DNA from: Candidatus Thorarchaeota archaeon
GTDB lineage: Archaea; Asgardarchaeota; Thorarchaeia; Thorarchaeales; Thorarchaeaceae
DNA: 11,997 nt
Direction: 5' to 3'
NCBI GenBank assembly: GCA_029855925.1
Contig: JAGSHP010000045.1
Location: forward strand, 1-11,997
The position numbers and the translations under genes were made by a program. The notes under the pieces are model-generated. The model was not told the DNA's origin, ran no database searches, and saw only the letters and a program-made list of their open reading frames with translations. Of the stretch, positions 1-6,344 are shown one piece after another (the first letter of the stretch is position 1; each line of letters opens with the position of its first letter).

Positions 1-386
1 GCTGATGGTTTCGGCGGGCAGCCCGGAATGTATGCGGTCACGGGAATGGCTTGGTCGATACCGCCAAGAACATTATACGCACCCCTGAAGACCCCACCGC
101 TACAGGCGCATGAACCGACAGCCACAACGTACTTCGGCTCAGCCATCTGTTCGTAGATACGTTGTAGGCGAGGCTTGATCTGTTCAGTGACAGGACCTGT
201 TGCCAGCATGATATCCGCATGCCGCGGACTACCAACCAGCTTCACACCAAATCGCTCGAGGTCTAGACGAGGCATCAGTGCTGCAATGATCTCAATGTCA
301 CAACCGTTACAACTTCCACTATTGAAGTGGAAGACCCATGGCGACTTGACCTTCGCCTTGTCTGCGAGTCTTTTGAAAAATCCCAC
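1..386 (-). CDS. Group 4 [NiFe]-hydrogenase-type small subunit / NuoB family, partial (C-terminus outside window)
   Basis: This is the electron-transfer subunit that carries the terminal [4Fe-4S] cluster (the N2 equivalent) of a membrane hydrogenase or complex I-like enzyme, on the cytoplasmic side. Reading from GTG at 386 gives 128 residues before the window edge. Cluster ligands are visible as CNGC (C26, C29), GSCACSGG (C93) and PGCPP (C123). The first motif, CNGCDIEI, is the hydrogenase (MbhJ/EchC/HycG) form; complex I NuoB has adjacent cysteines (ACCAIEM) at this place. The context SPWVFHFNSGS and GSPRHADIMLATGPVT is also typical of MbhJ-like proteins. The GTG start is supported by AGGAGG eight bases upstream, overlapping the end of the NuoA-like gene, so the two are probably co-transcribed. 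The catalytic large subunit must lie beyond position 1, so whether this is a true hydrogenase or a related oxidoreductase cannot be decided here. Confidence 0.9.
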   Translation of the reverse strand, partial: MGFFKRLADKAKVKSPWVFHFNSGSCNGCDIEIIAALMPRLDLERFGVKLVGSPRHADIMLATGPVTEQIKPRLQRIYEQMAEPKYVVAVGSCACSGGVFRGAYNVLGGIDQAIPVTAYIPGCPPKPS

Positions 387-399
387 ATCTGATTCCTCC

Positions 400-774
400 T
401 TATTCGTTCGAGGGGTTCAGTGACACATATGCCGCTGCTACAAGTGCAATCAAGAGGTATGTGATTACCACAATCCCCGGATTAGACCATGAGAGGAACA
501 GCATGAACCCAATGATATCAAAGAGCATGAAATAGAGGGCGTAGTTGAAGAGTTGAAGGTGAAACTGTACTTTTCCGCCAAGAAAACTTGGCTCTCCACA
601 GGCATAGGACTCCACTGCCGGGCCCACCTGGCGAGCGGGTGGTGCCACAGAACGCCCCAGCAATAATATTACGCCTGCAAAGAGGAAACTCAGTATGAGT
701 ATCATTATGAATCCTAGTATGAGATCCATGTCATCCACGTCCTGCTGAACACGGGGCGTGCCAACATGTGACAT
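400..774 (-). CDS. nuoA: NuoA/FpoA/NdhC-like membrane subunit of a complex I-type enzyme
   Basis: This small integral membrane subunit (ND3 homologue) sits at the junction between the peripheral and membrane arms of complex I-type enzymes. The 124-residue product has three predicted membrane helices (about 18-40, 78-96, 100-118). Its conserved loop contains YACGEP (57-62) and FHLQLFNYALYFMLFD (71-86), which aligns with the Y-E-C-G and F-x-x-F-D regions of NuoA. The acidic residue two after the Asp, Glu in most NuoA (FDVE), is Ile here (FDII). The start is uncertain. ATG at 774 gives a normal family length but has no clear ribosome site. ATG at 729 (MDLIL) gives 109 residues and begins just before the first helix. 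It lies 40 bases downstream of the gamma-carbonic anhydrase gene and just ahead of the Fe-S subunit gene, in an apparent operon. Confidence 0.87.
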   Translation of the reverse strand: MSHVGTPRVQQDVDDMDLILGFIMILILSFLFAGVILLLGRSVAPPARQVGPAVESYACGEPSFLGGKVQFHLQLFNYALYFMLFDIIGFMLFLSWSNPGIVVITYLLIALVAAAYVSLNPSNE

Positions 775-814
775 TAATATGCTTGATGGTTGAGGACGAT
801 ATGCACAACCGTGA

Positions 815-1333
815 TCACATGTCTCCCTGAGAGCGATATATCTTTCCGAGTTCGATATACGACTTGGCACCAATCATGAACTCGGCCATCATGCTCTCCG
901 GCACTTCTTTGACGACCTTCCCAGGAATGCCAAGGACTAACGAGTGTGGCGGAATTACAGTACGTTCCGTGACCACAGCACCAGCACCAATGACACTGCC
1001 CTCACCGACTTTGGCGCCTGTCAAGATGATGGAGCCAATTCCAATCAGACAGTTGTCACCAACCTCTGCGGCATGAATCACACAGTTGTGACCTGCAGTC
1101 ACGTAGTCACCGACATAGGCACCGTTCCCAAAGGTCGTATGTACTGTGGCATTGTCCTGTATCGAGGTGCCCTTTCCGATTCTAATCTCATTCATGTCAC
1201 CTCGTAGGACTGCAAACTCCCAGATCGATGACTCAGCCCCAACCTCAACATCACCTATGAGTGAAGCGCGCGGTGAGATGAATGCGTCCGGATGCACCTT
1301 CGGTAACTTGTCTTCAAAGCGATGAAGTCCCAT
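815..1333 (-). CDS. Gamma-class carbonic anhydrase family protein (left-handed beta-helix)
   Basis: This is a predicted zinc or iron hydratase interconverting CO2 and bicarbonate, forming a trimer of left-handed beta-helices. The 172-residue protein shows hexapeptide-repeat turns across about 18-140 (for example IGDVEVG, VGDNCLIG, IGAGAVV). The three metal histidines expected in this family are at H65 (TVHTT), H82 (AGHN) and H87 (VIHA). The RGD (44-46) and QDN (59-61) stretches of active family members are also present. The acidic proton-shuttle loop of the methanogen Cam enzyme is absent, so it resembles the CamH/YrdA/PaaY branch, where CO2 activity is not always demonstrated. The start is ATG at 1333, preceded by GGTG eight bases upstream. 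It is the first gene of the cluster leading into NuoA and the hydrogenase-type subunit, a suggestive context because plant mitochondrial complex I carries gamma-CA subunits. Confidence 0.93.
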   Translation of the reverse strand: MGLHRFEDKLPKVHPDAFISPRASLIGDVEVGAESSIWEFAVLRGDMNEIRIGKGTSIQDNATVHTTFGNGAYVGDYVTAGHNCVIHAAEVGDNCLIGIGSIILTGAKVGEGSVIGAGAVVTERTVIPPHSLVLGIPGKVVKEVPESMMAEFMIGAKSYIELGKIYRSQGDM

Positions 1334-1365
1334 GTATCAACACCGACCAAAAGAAAAATGAAGTG

Positions 1366-1378
1366 CGCCTTAAGGTTA
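1366..1378. promoter_or_regulatory. Palindromic TATA-like box, probable bidirectional promoter
   Basis: CCTTAAGG at 1368-1375 is a perfect palindrome in the 75-base gap between divergent genes. Its centre is about 38 bases from the gamma-CA ATG and about 37 bases from the TTG proposed for the membrane protein. That leaves roughly 12 bases of leader each way if initiation is about 26 bases downstream. Both starts have a GGTG or GGGG-type ribosome site in that leader. Inferred from sequence only. Confidence 0.5.
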
Positions 1379-1408
1379 TTGTAAGACTGATTAGTGGGGA
1401 CTTCAAGA

Positions 1409-1975
1409 TTGCCGCTAACACCACTACACTATCCGGCTGCGTATATTCTCAAGAGAGCGTTTCACAGACTCTCGCTTCCCGCACTTGTCGTGGGAGCGGT
1501 CATACCAGACATTGAGGTGCCCATTCTTGTCATCTTCTTCCCGGATCTGCCAGACCACCTCGTCCTTCACAGTTTCATTGGAGCAATGACGTTTGGTCTG
1601 CTGTTTGCTGTACTTGTGACACGCTACCTCTACACGCCAGTCATCGCGACTGTGTTCAGAGTCGATGAAGAGAGACTCCTTGAGCAGTGCAGAGTCACAC
1701 TGATAATGCTCATCTCGTGCGCTCTCGGCATACTGTCACACCTGCTTCTGGACTTTCCAATGCATCCATTCAATCCACTATTGTGGCCTTGGATAGATCC
1801 GTATCTTCTCCCCGGGCCTCTTGCTGTCCTCTTGGGAAATGGCGATCTCATAATTGGTTTGAGGAATGCCTCTCTCGTCTATGACATGATTCTAATCCCT
1901 GCATGGCTCATCATTCTCTACGTGAGCAGAGGCAGACATCTGTGGATGAACGTGTGGGAAGACATCGGCGAGTGA
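1409..1975 (+). CDS. DUF4184-like / YdjM-like metal-dependent hydrolase family membrane protein
   Basis: This is an integral membrane protein of unknown substrate. The N-terminus LPLTPLHYPAAY and the segment LPALVVGAVIPDIE are characteristic of DUF4184-like proteins, which are related to YdjM-type membrane metal-dependent hydrolases. Several hydrophobic helices are evident. Conserved-looking His/Asp residues, numbered from the upstream GTG, are H12, D39, H59, H116, D120 and H124 (SHLLLDFPMH), and could form a metal site at the membrane. I place the start at TTG 1409 because it puts the conserved P-L-T-P-x-H motif at the N-terminus and has GTGGGG about nine bases upstream. GTG at 1394 would add five residues and is the alternative. 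The gene is divergent from the gamma-CA gene and convergent with the next regulator, eight bases apart. Family assignment is from memory of motifs, and the enzymatic role is inference. Confidence 0.75.
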   Translation: MPLTPLHYPAAYILKRAFHRLSLPALVVGAVIPDIEVPILVIFFPDLPDHLVLHSFIGAMTFGLLFAVLVTRYLYTPVIATVFRVDEERLLEQCRVTLIMLISCALGILSHLLLDFPMHPFNPLLWPWIDPYLLPGPLAVLLGNGDLIIGLRNASLVYDMILIPAWLIILYVSRGRHLWMNVWEDIGE

Positions 1976-1983
1976 GGGCACAC

Positions 1984-2949
1984 TCACACAGGGATAAACC
2001 ACTCCTCCAGTGATATCTGTGAGTGGGTGTCTATGATGTTCTCGTTCTCATAGAGGCGGCGTAGAAATTGGTTATAGCGAGAGATGTCACGACAACGGAC
2101 TGTGGCGAATAGACTGAATGGCGCACTTGTCCGATGGAGGTCCCAGATCTCCTCCATCTTGGATATGACGTGGGCGGTCTCGGATATGGTTCCAGGTGCG
2201 GGCTTGATCTCTAGAAAGAACTTAATGGGTAGACCAATGTGATCGAATTGAAGGTCTACCGAGTAACCGAGAATGATCCCAGACGCCTCAAGTCGCGTCA
2301 TTATCTTTGACACTGCAGGTTGACTCATGACTGGGCGCATGCGGCGTCCAATCTCTGATTGGGTCAATGGAAAGGGGCTGATGGGTGATGGTTGGTGCCG
2401 TCTTACCGTGTCTAGCAAGGACCAGTCCCTTGGTGAGAGGTGCGTTTCAGCGTCTGGGCGTGAGAGTACCACAAAGCCATTTGTCTTGTATGTGGTGAGT
2501 ATCTGTACCAGCTCGTATGTCTTGGACCCCGACTCGGCAACCGTTCGGTCGACCATGTCTAGAAAGAGCTCGAAAGCATCGGCTGTCCGAAACCTGAACA
2601 GACCAAATAGTGAATATTCACCAGACACTCCATCAAGGGATTCGATTCCTGGCATCTCCAAGAGGGACTTGCTCACGCCTATCTCTCGGGGATTCGTCTT
2701 CATCAGAAGGATAGTGCTTCGCTCTGAATATGCCTGCAACGGGTCAAGAATGGTTGTGTATGCCCGAATCACGTTTGCCGAAACAAGTCGGCGGAGCGTA
2801 CGAGTCACCCAGTTTCTGCTCTTGGACAGTTCTTGTGCCAGTGCGACAGCCCCGGCTCTGGAGTTGCGCAACAGAAGATGCAATAGCTGCTGCTCCGACG
2901 TTGTAATAGAGTGCACGAATTCCACCATGTTTTGTGCAATTGATTCCAA
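1984..2949 (-). CDS. Double-domain Lrp/AsnC-type transcriptional regulator
   Basis: This predicted DNA-binding regulator has two successive Lrp/AsnC-like units in a single 321-residue chain. A first winged helix spans about 17-66 (ALAQELSKSRNWVTRTLRRL as its recognition region). It is followed by a RAM-like ligand/oligomerisation domain at about 77-155 (VSGEYSLFGLFR resembles the G-x-Y-D-L core). A second winged helix lies at about 171-231 (IGRRMRPVMSQPAVSKIMTRL) and a second RAM-like domain at about 240-321. Ordinary Lrp proteins have one copy and about 150 residues. The start is TTG at 2949, apparently leaderless 22 bases from a TATA-like element; ATG at 2928 (residue 8) is the alternative. 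It is divergent from ahcY with a 55-base gap containing a palindrome, so it may control ahcY, itself or both. The ligand is unknown; methionine-cycle compounds are only a guess from context. Confidence 0.82.
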   Translation of the reverse strand: MESIAQNMVEFVHSITTSEQQLLHLLLRNSRAGAVALAQELSKSRNWVTRTLRRLVSANVIRAYTTILDPLQAYSERSTILLMKTNPREIGVSKSLLEMPGIESLDGVSGEYSLFGLFRFRTADAFELFLDMVDRTVAESGSKTYELVQILTTYKTNGFVVLSRPDAETHLSPRDWSLLDTVRRHQPSPISPFPLTQSEIGRRMRPVMSQPAVSKIMTRLEASGIILGYSVDLQFDHIGLPIKFFLEIKPAPGTISETAHVISKMEEIWDLHRTSAPFSLFATVRCRDISRYNQFLRRLYENENIIDTHSQISLEEWFIPV

Positions 2950-2955
2950 TCTGTG

Positions 2956-2975
2956 ATGAAGGATTCATATAAGTG
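2956..2975. promoter_or_regulatory. Palindrome overlapping the shared TATA region of regulator and ahcY
   Basis: ATGAA-GGA-TTCAT (2956-2968) is a 5-bp perfect inverted repeat with a 3-base centre. It merges into TTCATATAAG (2964-2973), a TATA-like element readable on both strands. It lies about 22 bases from the TTG of the minus-strand regulator (leaderless arrangement). It is about 36 bases from the ahcY ATG, which has GCGGTG seven bases upstream. This is a plausible operator/promoter, inferred from position only. Confidence 0.45.
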
Positions 2976-3004
2976 CTCCCAAGGGACTTTCGCGGTGTAG
3001 ACTC

Positions 3005-4261
3005 ATGGTAGAATACAAAGTAAAAGACATCGGACTGGCAGAAGAAGGCAGGATGTTGATCGATTATGCCGAGAAACACATGCCCGTCCTGATGCATTTA
3101 AGAAAGAAATACGCTGACAAGAAACCTCTCAAGGGATTCAAAGTGGCTGGATGCCTTCACGTGACAAAGGAAACGGCAGTCCTTGTGGAATCACTCAGGG
3201 AGCTTGGAGCGGAGGTCGCTTGGTCAGGGTGCAACCCCCTCTCAACAAATGATAAGGTCGCCGCTGCACTGGCTGCAAACGATGTGTCAGTCTTTGCTTG
3301 GAACGGTCTGAGCACCGAGGAATACTACTGGTGCATTGATCAGACACTGAAGATGGAACCCAATCTCACACTGGATGATGGGGCGGACCTGATCTTCACA
3401 CTTCACTCAAAGCATACCGAGCTGATCCCCAATCTGTACGGTGGTTCCGAGGAGACTACCACGGGTGTCATCAGGGTTCGAGCGATGGCCGATGATGGAG
3501 CGTTGAGATACCCAATCATGGCAGTCAATGATGCTGACACCAAGCACATGTTCGATAATGTGTATGGCACAGGACAGAGCTCCTTTGATGGGGTCCTGAG
3601 GGCCTCGGAGATCCTGATAGCTGGAAAGACTGTCGTCATTGGAGGATATGGCTACTGTGGGCGTGGTCTTGCCATGCGTGCCAAGGGTCTCGGAGCAGAT
3701 GTCATCGTCACAGAAGTGAACCCAGTCCGGGCACTTCAGGCAAGAATGGATGGGTACCGAGTCATGCCCATGTCTGAGGCTGCAAGAGAGGGTGACCTCT
3801 TCATCACCGCCACGGGAATGAAGGACGTCATCACCGGCGAACACATCAAGGTCATGAAGGACGGTGCGATACTTGGCAACTCTGGTCACTACAATGTAGA
3901 GATCAATGAGCCAGACCTCATAGCTCTCAGTACGAAACGCCGGAAGGTGCGTCATGCTCTTGAAGAGTTCACTCTTAAGGATGGCCGTATCATCTACCTT
4001 CTTGCCGAGGGGCGGCTCGTGAACCTTGTCGCAGCCAGCGGTCATCCGAGTGAGGTGATGGACCTGAGCTTTGCAGGACAACTGAATGCAATGCTGTGGC
4101 TGGCAAAGCACGGGCGGGATCTCAAGCCCGCTGTCTACGAGTTCCCCGAGGAGCTCGACAAAGAGACAGCTCTCATGAAGCTGGAGACCATGGGCATCAG
4201 TATCGACAAGTGGACCAAGGAACAAGAGGCATATGCTCATGCCTATGCCGAGGGCACGTAG
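3005..4261 (+). CDS. ahcY: S-adenosyl-L-homocysteine hydrolase (adenosylhomocysteinase)
   Basis: This cytosolic NAD-dependent enzyme splits S-adenosylhomocysteine into homocysteine and adenosine, relieving product inhibition of methyltransferases and feeding the methionine cycle. The 418-residue length fits archaeal and thermophilic-type enzymes without the C-terminal KPDHYRY tail of animal enzymes. Visible signatures are CLHVTKETA (50-58, with H52), DDGAD (124-128), EETTTG (149-154), and NDADTKHMFDN (175-185, with catalytic-type K180 and D184). The NAD-binding GGYGYCGRG (213-221) and NSGHYNVEI (292-300) are also present. The ATG at 3005 has a GCGGTG ribosome-type site and a short leader after a TATA-like element. 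It is divergent from a double-Lrp regulator and followed by a hairpin/T-run terminator, so it is probably transcribed alone. All expected catalytic residues I could place are present. Confidence 0.97.
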   Translation: MVEYKVKDIGLAEEGRMLIDYAEKHMPVLMHLRKKYADKKPLKGFKVAGCLHVTKETAVLVESLRELGAEVAWSGCNPLSTNDKVAAALAANDVSVFAWNGLSTEEYYWCIDQTLKMEPNLTLDDGADLIFTLHSKHTELIPNLYGGSEETTTGVIRVRAMADDGALRYPIMAVNDADTKHMFDNVYGTGQSSFDGVLRASEILIAGKTVVIGGYGYCGRGLAMRAKGLGADVIVTEVNPVRALQARMDGYRVMPMSEAAREGDLFITATGMKDVITGEHIKVMKDGAILGNSGHYNVEINEPDLIALSTKRRKVRHALEEFTLKDGRIIYLLAEGRLVNLVAASGHPSEVMDLSFAGQLNAMLWLAKHGRDLKPAVYEFPEELDKETALMKLETMGISIDKWTKEQEAYAHAYAEGT

Positions 4262-4296
4262 ACCAGTGTGCCTCACGGTTCAACTAGAAGTACGAA

Positions 4297-4334
4297 AGTC
4301 GGGGCATGGATCGGCTCCGACTGCCTTTTTCTTT
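4297..4334 (+). terminator. Hairpin plus T-run terminator after ahcY
   Basis: The arms 4297-4305 (AGTCGGGGC) and 4314-4322 (GGCTCCGACT region) pair over nine positions with one G-U, around an eight-base loop. CCTTTTTCTTT follows. It lies 36 bases after the ahcY stop and is well placed to end that transcript. Confidence 0.7.
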
Positions 4335-4370
4335 GCAGAAAACATTCCTGCAGATTTAGCCAAAACCGAT

Positions 4371-4406
4371 ATATAATGAGCTTGTTATATCTGGACTGCT
4401 TAAATT
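4371..4406 (+). promoter_or_regulatory. Promoter region of the secreted Tyr-rich protein gene
   Basis: CTTAAATT at 4399-4406 is a TATA-like box centred about 22 bases before the ATG at 4425. This implies a leaderless or nearly leaderless transcript, as no ribosome site is evident. Just upstream, ATATAA (4371-4376) and TTATAT (4385-4390) form a perfect inverted repeat with an eight-base spacer, a possible regulator site or an alternative TATA element. Confidence 0.5.
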
Positions 4407-4424
4407 GAGAGGCCTTGTGTCAAA

Positions 4425-4928
4425 ATGATAGAGACGAGATTAAAGGCGCCAAGCCTAAAGCTTCGAGCCCTGAGTGTTGTCGTGCTTTTTGCATTCGTAG
4501 CAATGCTGATGATCACTCCACCTGTAATGGCTGCCGACACTGGCAGCACGACGACTGACGAACCAACGATTGATGTGTCAATCCACTATGCCACATACGA
4601 CGATCTTGATGATGATGGTCTGAAGAATGACGTATACGTCGTTCTCCATTTCTCGCTTGGTTACTACTACTATTATGAGGTATACTACTGGATAACATTG
4701 GAGCTCCCATCAGGAACCAGCTATTCCTATCGTGTGTACATGTTTGCGTTATCGGAGTTTGTTGTCACACATAACATATTCTATAACTATGCGACCGAGT
4801 CTGGCAATTATACGGTTTCTGTCACAGCTCTGTTGAATACTCCATACCAAGCATCCGATTGTGCACAGTATACATTTGACCCACCCGGAGGAAGTGAGGG
4901 CGGCAAGCCAACGTTTGGAGTCTACTAG
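4425..4928 (+). CDS. Secreted Tyr-rich protein of unknown function, probable beta-sandwich
   Basis: I do not recognise a named family. The 167-residue product starts with a basic segment, a hydrophobic helix (about 16-34) and a likely signal-peptidase site after PPVMA, so it should be exported. The mature part begins with a Ser/Thr-rich stretch, then an acidic DDLDDDGLKND segment (59-69) resembling Ca2+-binding D-x-D-x-D-G loops of surface proteins. Alternating aromatic and hydrophobic strands follow, including a run of five tyrosines (80-84) within GYYYYYEVYYW. The second half (ESGNYTVSVTALL) reads like an Ig/FN3-type last strand pair. The C-terminus is a flexible Pro/Gly tail (FDPPGGSEGGKP). 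There is a single Cys (146). A regulator gene follows about 40 bases later. A cell-surface or matrix role is inference. Confidence 0.8.
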   Translation: MIETRLKAPSLKLRALSVVVLFAFVAMLMITPPVMAADTGSTTTDEPTIDVSIHYATYDDLDDDGLKNDVYVVLHFSLGYYYYYEVYYWITLELPSGTSYSYRVYMFALSEFVVTHNIFYNYATESGNYTVSVTALLNTPYQASDCAQYTFDPPGGSEGGKPTFGVY

Positions 4929-4944
4929 ATGTAGTGAGAAATAC

Positions 4945-4951
4945 GTTTAAC
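4945..4951 (+). promoter_or_regulatory. TATA-like box before the second regulator
   Basis: GTTTAAC is centred about 22 bases upstream of ATG 4970, the same spacing as other apparently leaderless genes here. This spacing argues for 4970 rather than the upstream in-frame GTG at 4934, which would place the TATA box inside the gene. Confidence 0.4.
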
Positions 4952-4969
4952 AACGGATTGCAGAGGCGC

Positions 4970-6187
4970 ATGAAGATAGGGGAGAGAAGTCTACCAATGG
5001 TTTCGGTACGGATGAATGGCCTAGATTTGACAGACTACAAGATAATCCTAGTACTAGATGAGGATCCATCTCTCAGCAATGCCAAGATAGCCGAGAAGGT
5101 AGGCGTCTCCCCTGAAACTGTTCGTCTGAGACTCCGAGCACTCAAAGAGAAGGGTGTCCTGAGACCTGACCGGAGTGTAAGTGTGCCACTGACCGGGGAG
5201 AGAGTTCAGAATGAGGCGGAGAGCACCTATCTCCCAAGTCGGCTTGGACTGACTCGTCACCATGTGATCTTCACAGGAATCAAGAATCGCAGGGACCTTG
5301 ACAGACTGAAGAAGCTCTGTGATGCGCACCCCCACACGCACTATCGTGTCGTCGCTTTTGGTAATGGTGCTGCCCTATATACTCAATTCGATATCCCACC
5401 AACGGCTTCGTCCACCATCAAGAAGCTATACGAAGCGTTGAGAGAGAGAGGCATTTGCACAGACTACTCTCTTGTGGAGTCGAGATACATCTCGGGTGGA
5501 GGAGCGAATCTACAGCGATGGAACATTGAGGAAAACAGATGGGAATTGTCGTATGGAACAAAGTCAGGTGTGGGTACTGGGAAGAGTAGACTGGAAAACA
5601 TGTGGCAGGAGTTTCTTGGCCACTGCCCTCCGGACGACCCTCCAGAGACCGTTCCAGTGACCGAGCCGAAGTTTGACAGACTCGACTTGGTTCTTATTCG
5701 AGAACTCACTATTAATGCCAATCCGAGCTTCAAGACTCTTGGCGAGGCCTATGGTAAGGATCCGACCACGATATCACGTCGAATTGATAGAATCAGAGAA
5801 CAATTCGCCTCTGTTGACATACTCTACTACGACCGGTCCGTCTTCGACCTCACGTACCCTCAATTGATCGTTGGTGAATTCAATGCCGATGACCAGTTGA
5901 ATCCAAGGACGTTCTATTGGTTCCTGAAGTCCTCAGAGATACCATTTGAATCAAAGGGAACTTCTGATGGCCGCAGATTCATAGTATTCACGATGACGCC
6001 CCCATCCTTTGCCTCCGAGTTGTCCGAGTTCTTCTGGGAACATGCCGAGAACATCCAAGTATTTCAGCTACAGCTGGATGCCTCATTCACGTACTACTTT
6101 TACCATGAGAACTGGGATCCGAATACGGGCTGGCGAGATGACGAGGACTATGTTCTCCATGAACCATTGACAGTGCTCAATGAGTGA
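4970..6187 (+). CDS. Archaeal transcriptional regulator with two Lrp/AsnC-type winged-helix units
   Basis: This is a predicted DNA-binding regulator of 405 residues. The first winged helix is at about 20-70; NAKIAEKVGVSPETVRLRLR (37-56) is its helix-turn-helix and KGVLRPDR its wing. A RAM-like alpha/beta domain follows (about 96-172). After a Pro-rich linker (218-233, CPPDDPPETVPVTEP) there is a second winged helix at about 235-285 (FKTLGEAYGKDPTTISRRID) and a second divergent sensor-like domain (about 295-380) rich in aromatics. The acidic C-terminal tail runs NWDPNTGWRDDEDY. Domain order matches the regulator at 1984-2949, but the sequences are clearly different, so they are distant paralogues at most. 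ATG at 4970 is preferred on promoter spacing; GTG 4934 and ATG 4997 are alternatives. It lies between two genes for exported proteins, a functional link being only a guess. Confidence 0.8.
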   Translation: MKIGERSLPMVSVRMNGLDLTDYKIILVLDEDPSLSNAKIAEKVGVSPETVRLRLRALKEKGVLRPDRSVSVPLTGERVQNEAESTYLPSRLGLTRHHVIFTGIKNRRDLDRLKKLCDAHPHTHYRVVAFGNGAALYTQFDIPPTASSTIKKLYEALRERGICTDYSLVESRYISGGGANLQRWNIEENRWELSYGTKSGVGTGKSRLENMWQEFLGHCPPDDPPETVPVTEPKFDRLDLVLIRELTINANPSFKTLGEAYGKDPTTISRRIDRIREQFASVDILYYDRSVFDLTYPQLIVGEFNADDQLNPRTFYWFLKSSEIPFESKGTSDGRRFIVFTMTPPSFASELSEFFWEHAENIQVFQLQLDASFTYYFYHENWDPNTGWRDDEDYVLHEPLTVLNE

Positions 6188-6259
6188 GAACAGGATGCTC
6201 AAAACTGGTAAGATATCGTGTTGAATTCACGCCAGATTTACGCAGTTTTGCACAAGCTG

Positions 6260-6267
6260 TTTAAATA
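6260..6267 (+). promoter_or_regulatory. TATA box TTTAAATA upstream of the broken secreted-protein gene
   Basis: TTTAAATA is the cleanest archaeal-type TATA box in the window. Initiation about 26 bases downstream (near 6290) would give a leader of about 55 bases before the ATG at 6345. Confidence 0.6.
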
Positions 6268-6311
6268 GTAGTTTGTGAATTACTGCAATATTGTTCTTGA
6301 TCCAAGAAGCG

Positions 6312-6339
6312 CTCTGCATCTTGCAGAGTATTGGTGATG
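6312..6339 (+). promoter_or_regulatory. Leader hairpin and ribosome-binding site
   Basis: CTCTGCA (6312-6318) and TGCAGAG (6322-6328) form a perfect 7-bp stem with a TCT loop, extendable by one G-U. GGTGATG follows at 6333-6339, five bases before the ATG at 6345. The palindrome could act as RNA near the ribosome site or as a DNA operator. Confidence 0.5.
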
Positions 6340-6344
6340 AGCAG

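Noticed and set aside
2327..2956. 209-residue plus-strand frame
   Set aside because: Antisense to the double-Lrp regulator, whose winged-helix and RAM motifs are clear; the plus product is Arg/Ser-rich shadow sequence.
3407..4276. 289-residue open frame on the minus strand
   Set aside because: It lies fully antisense to ahcY, whose protein is complete and conserved; the antisense product shows no domain.
4934..4969. Upstream GTG start for the second regulator
   Set aside because: It would put the TATA-like GTTTAAC inside the gene; ATG 4970 matches the promoter spacing of neighbouring genes.
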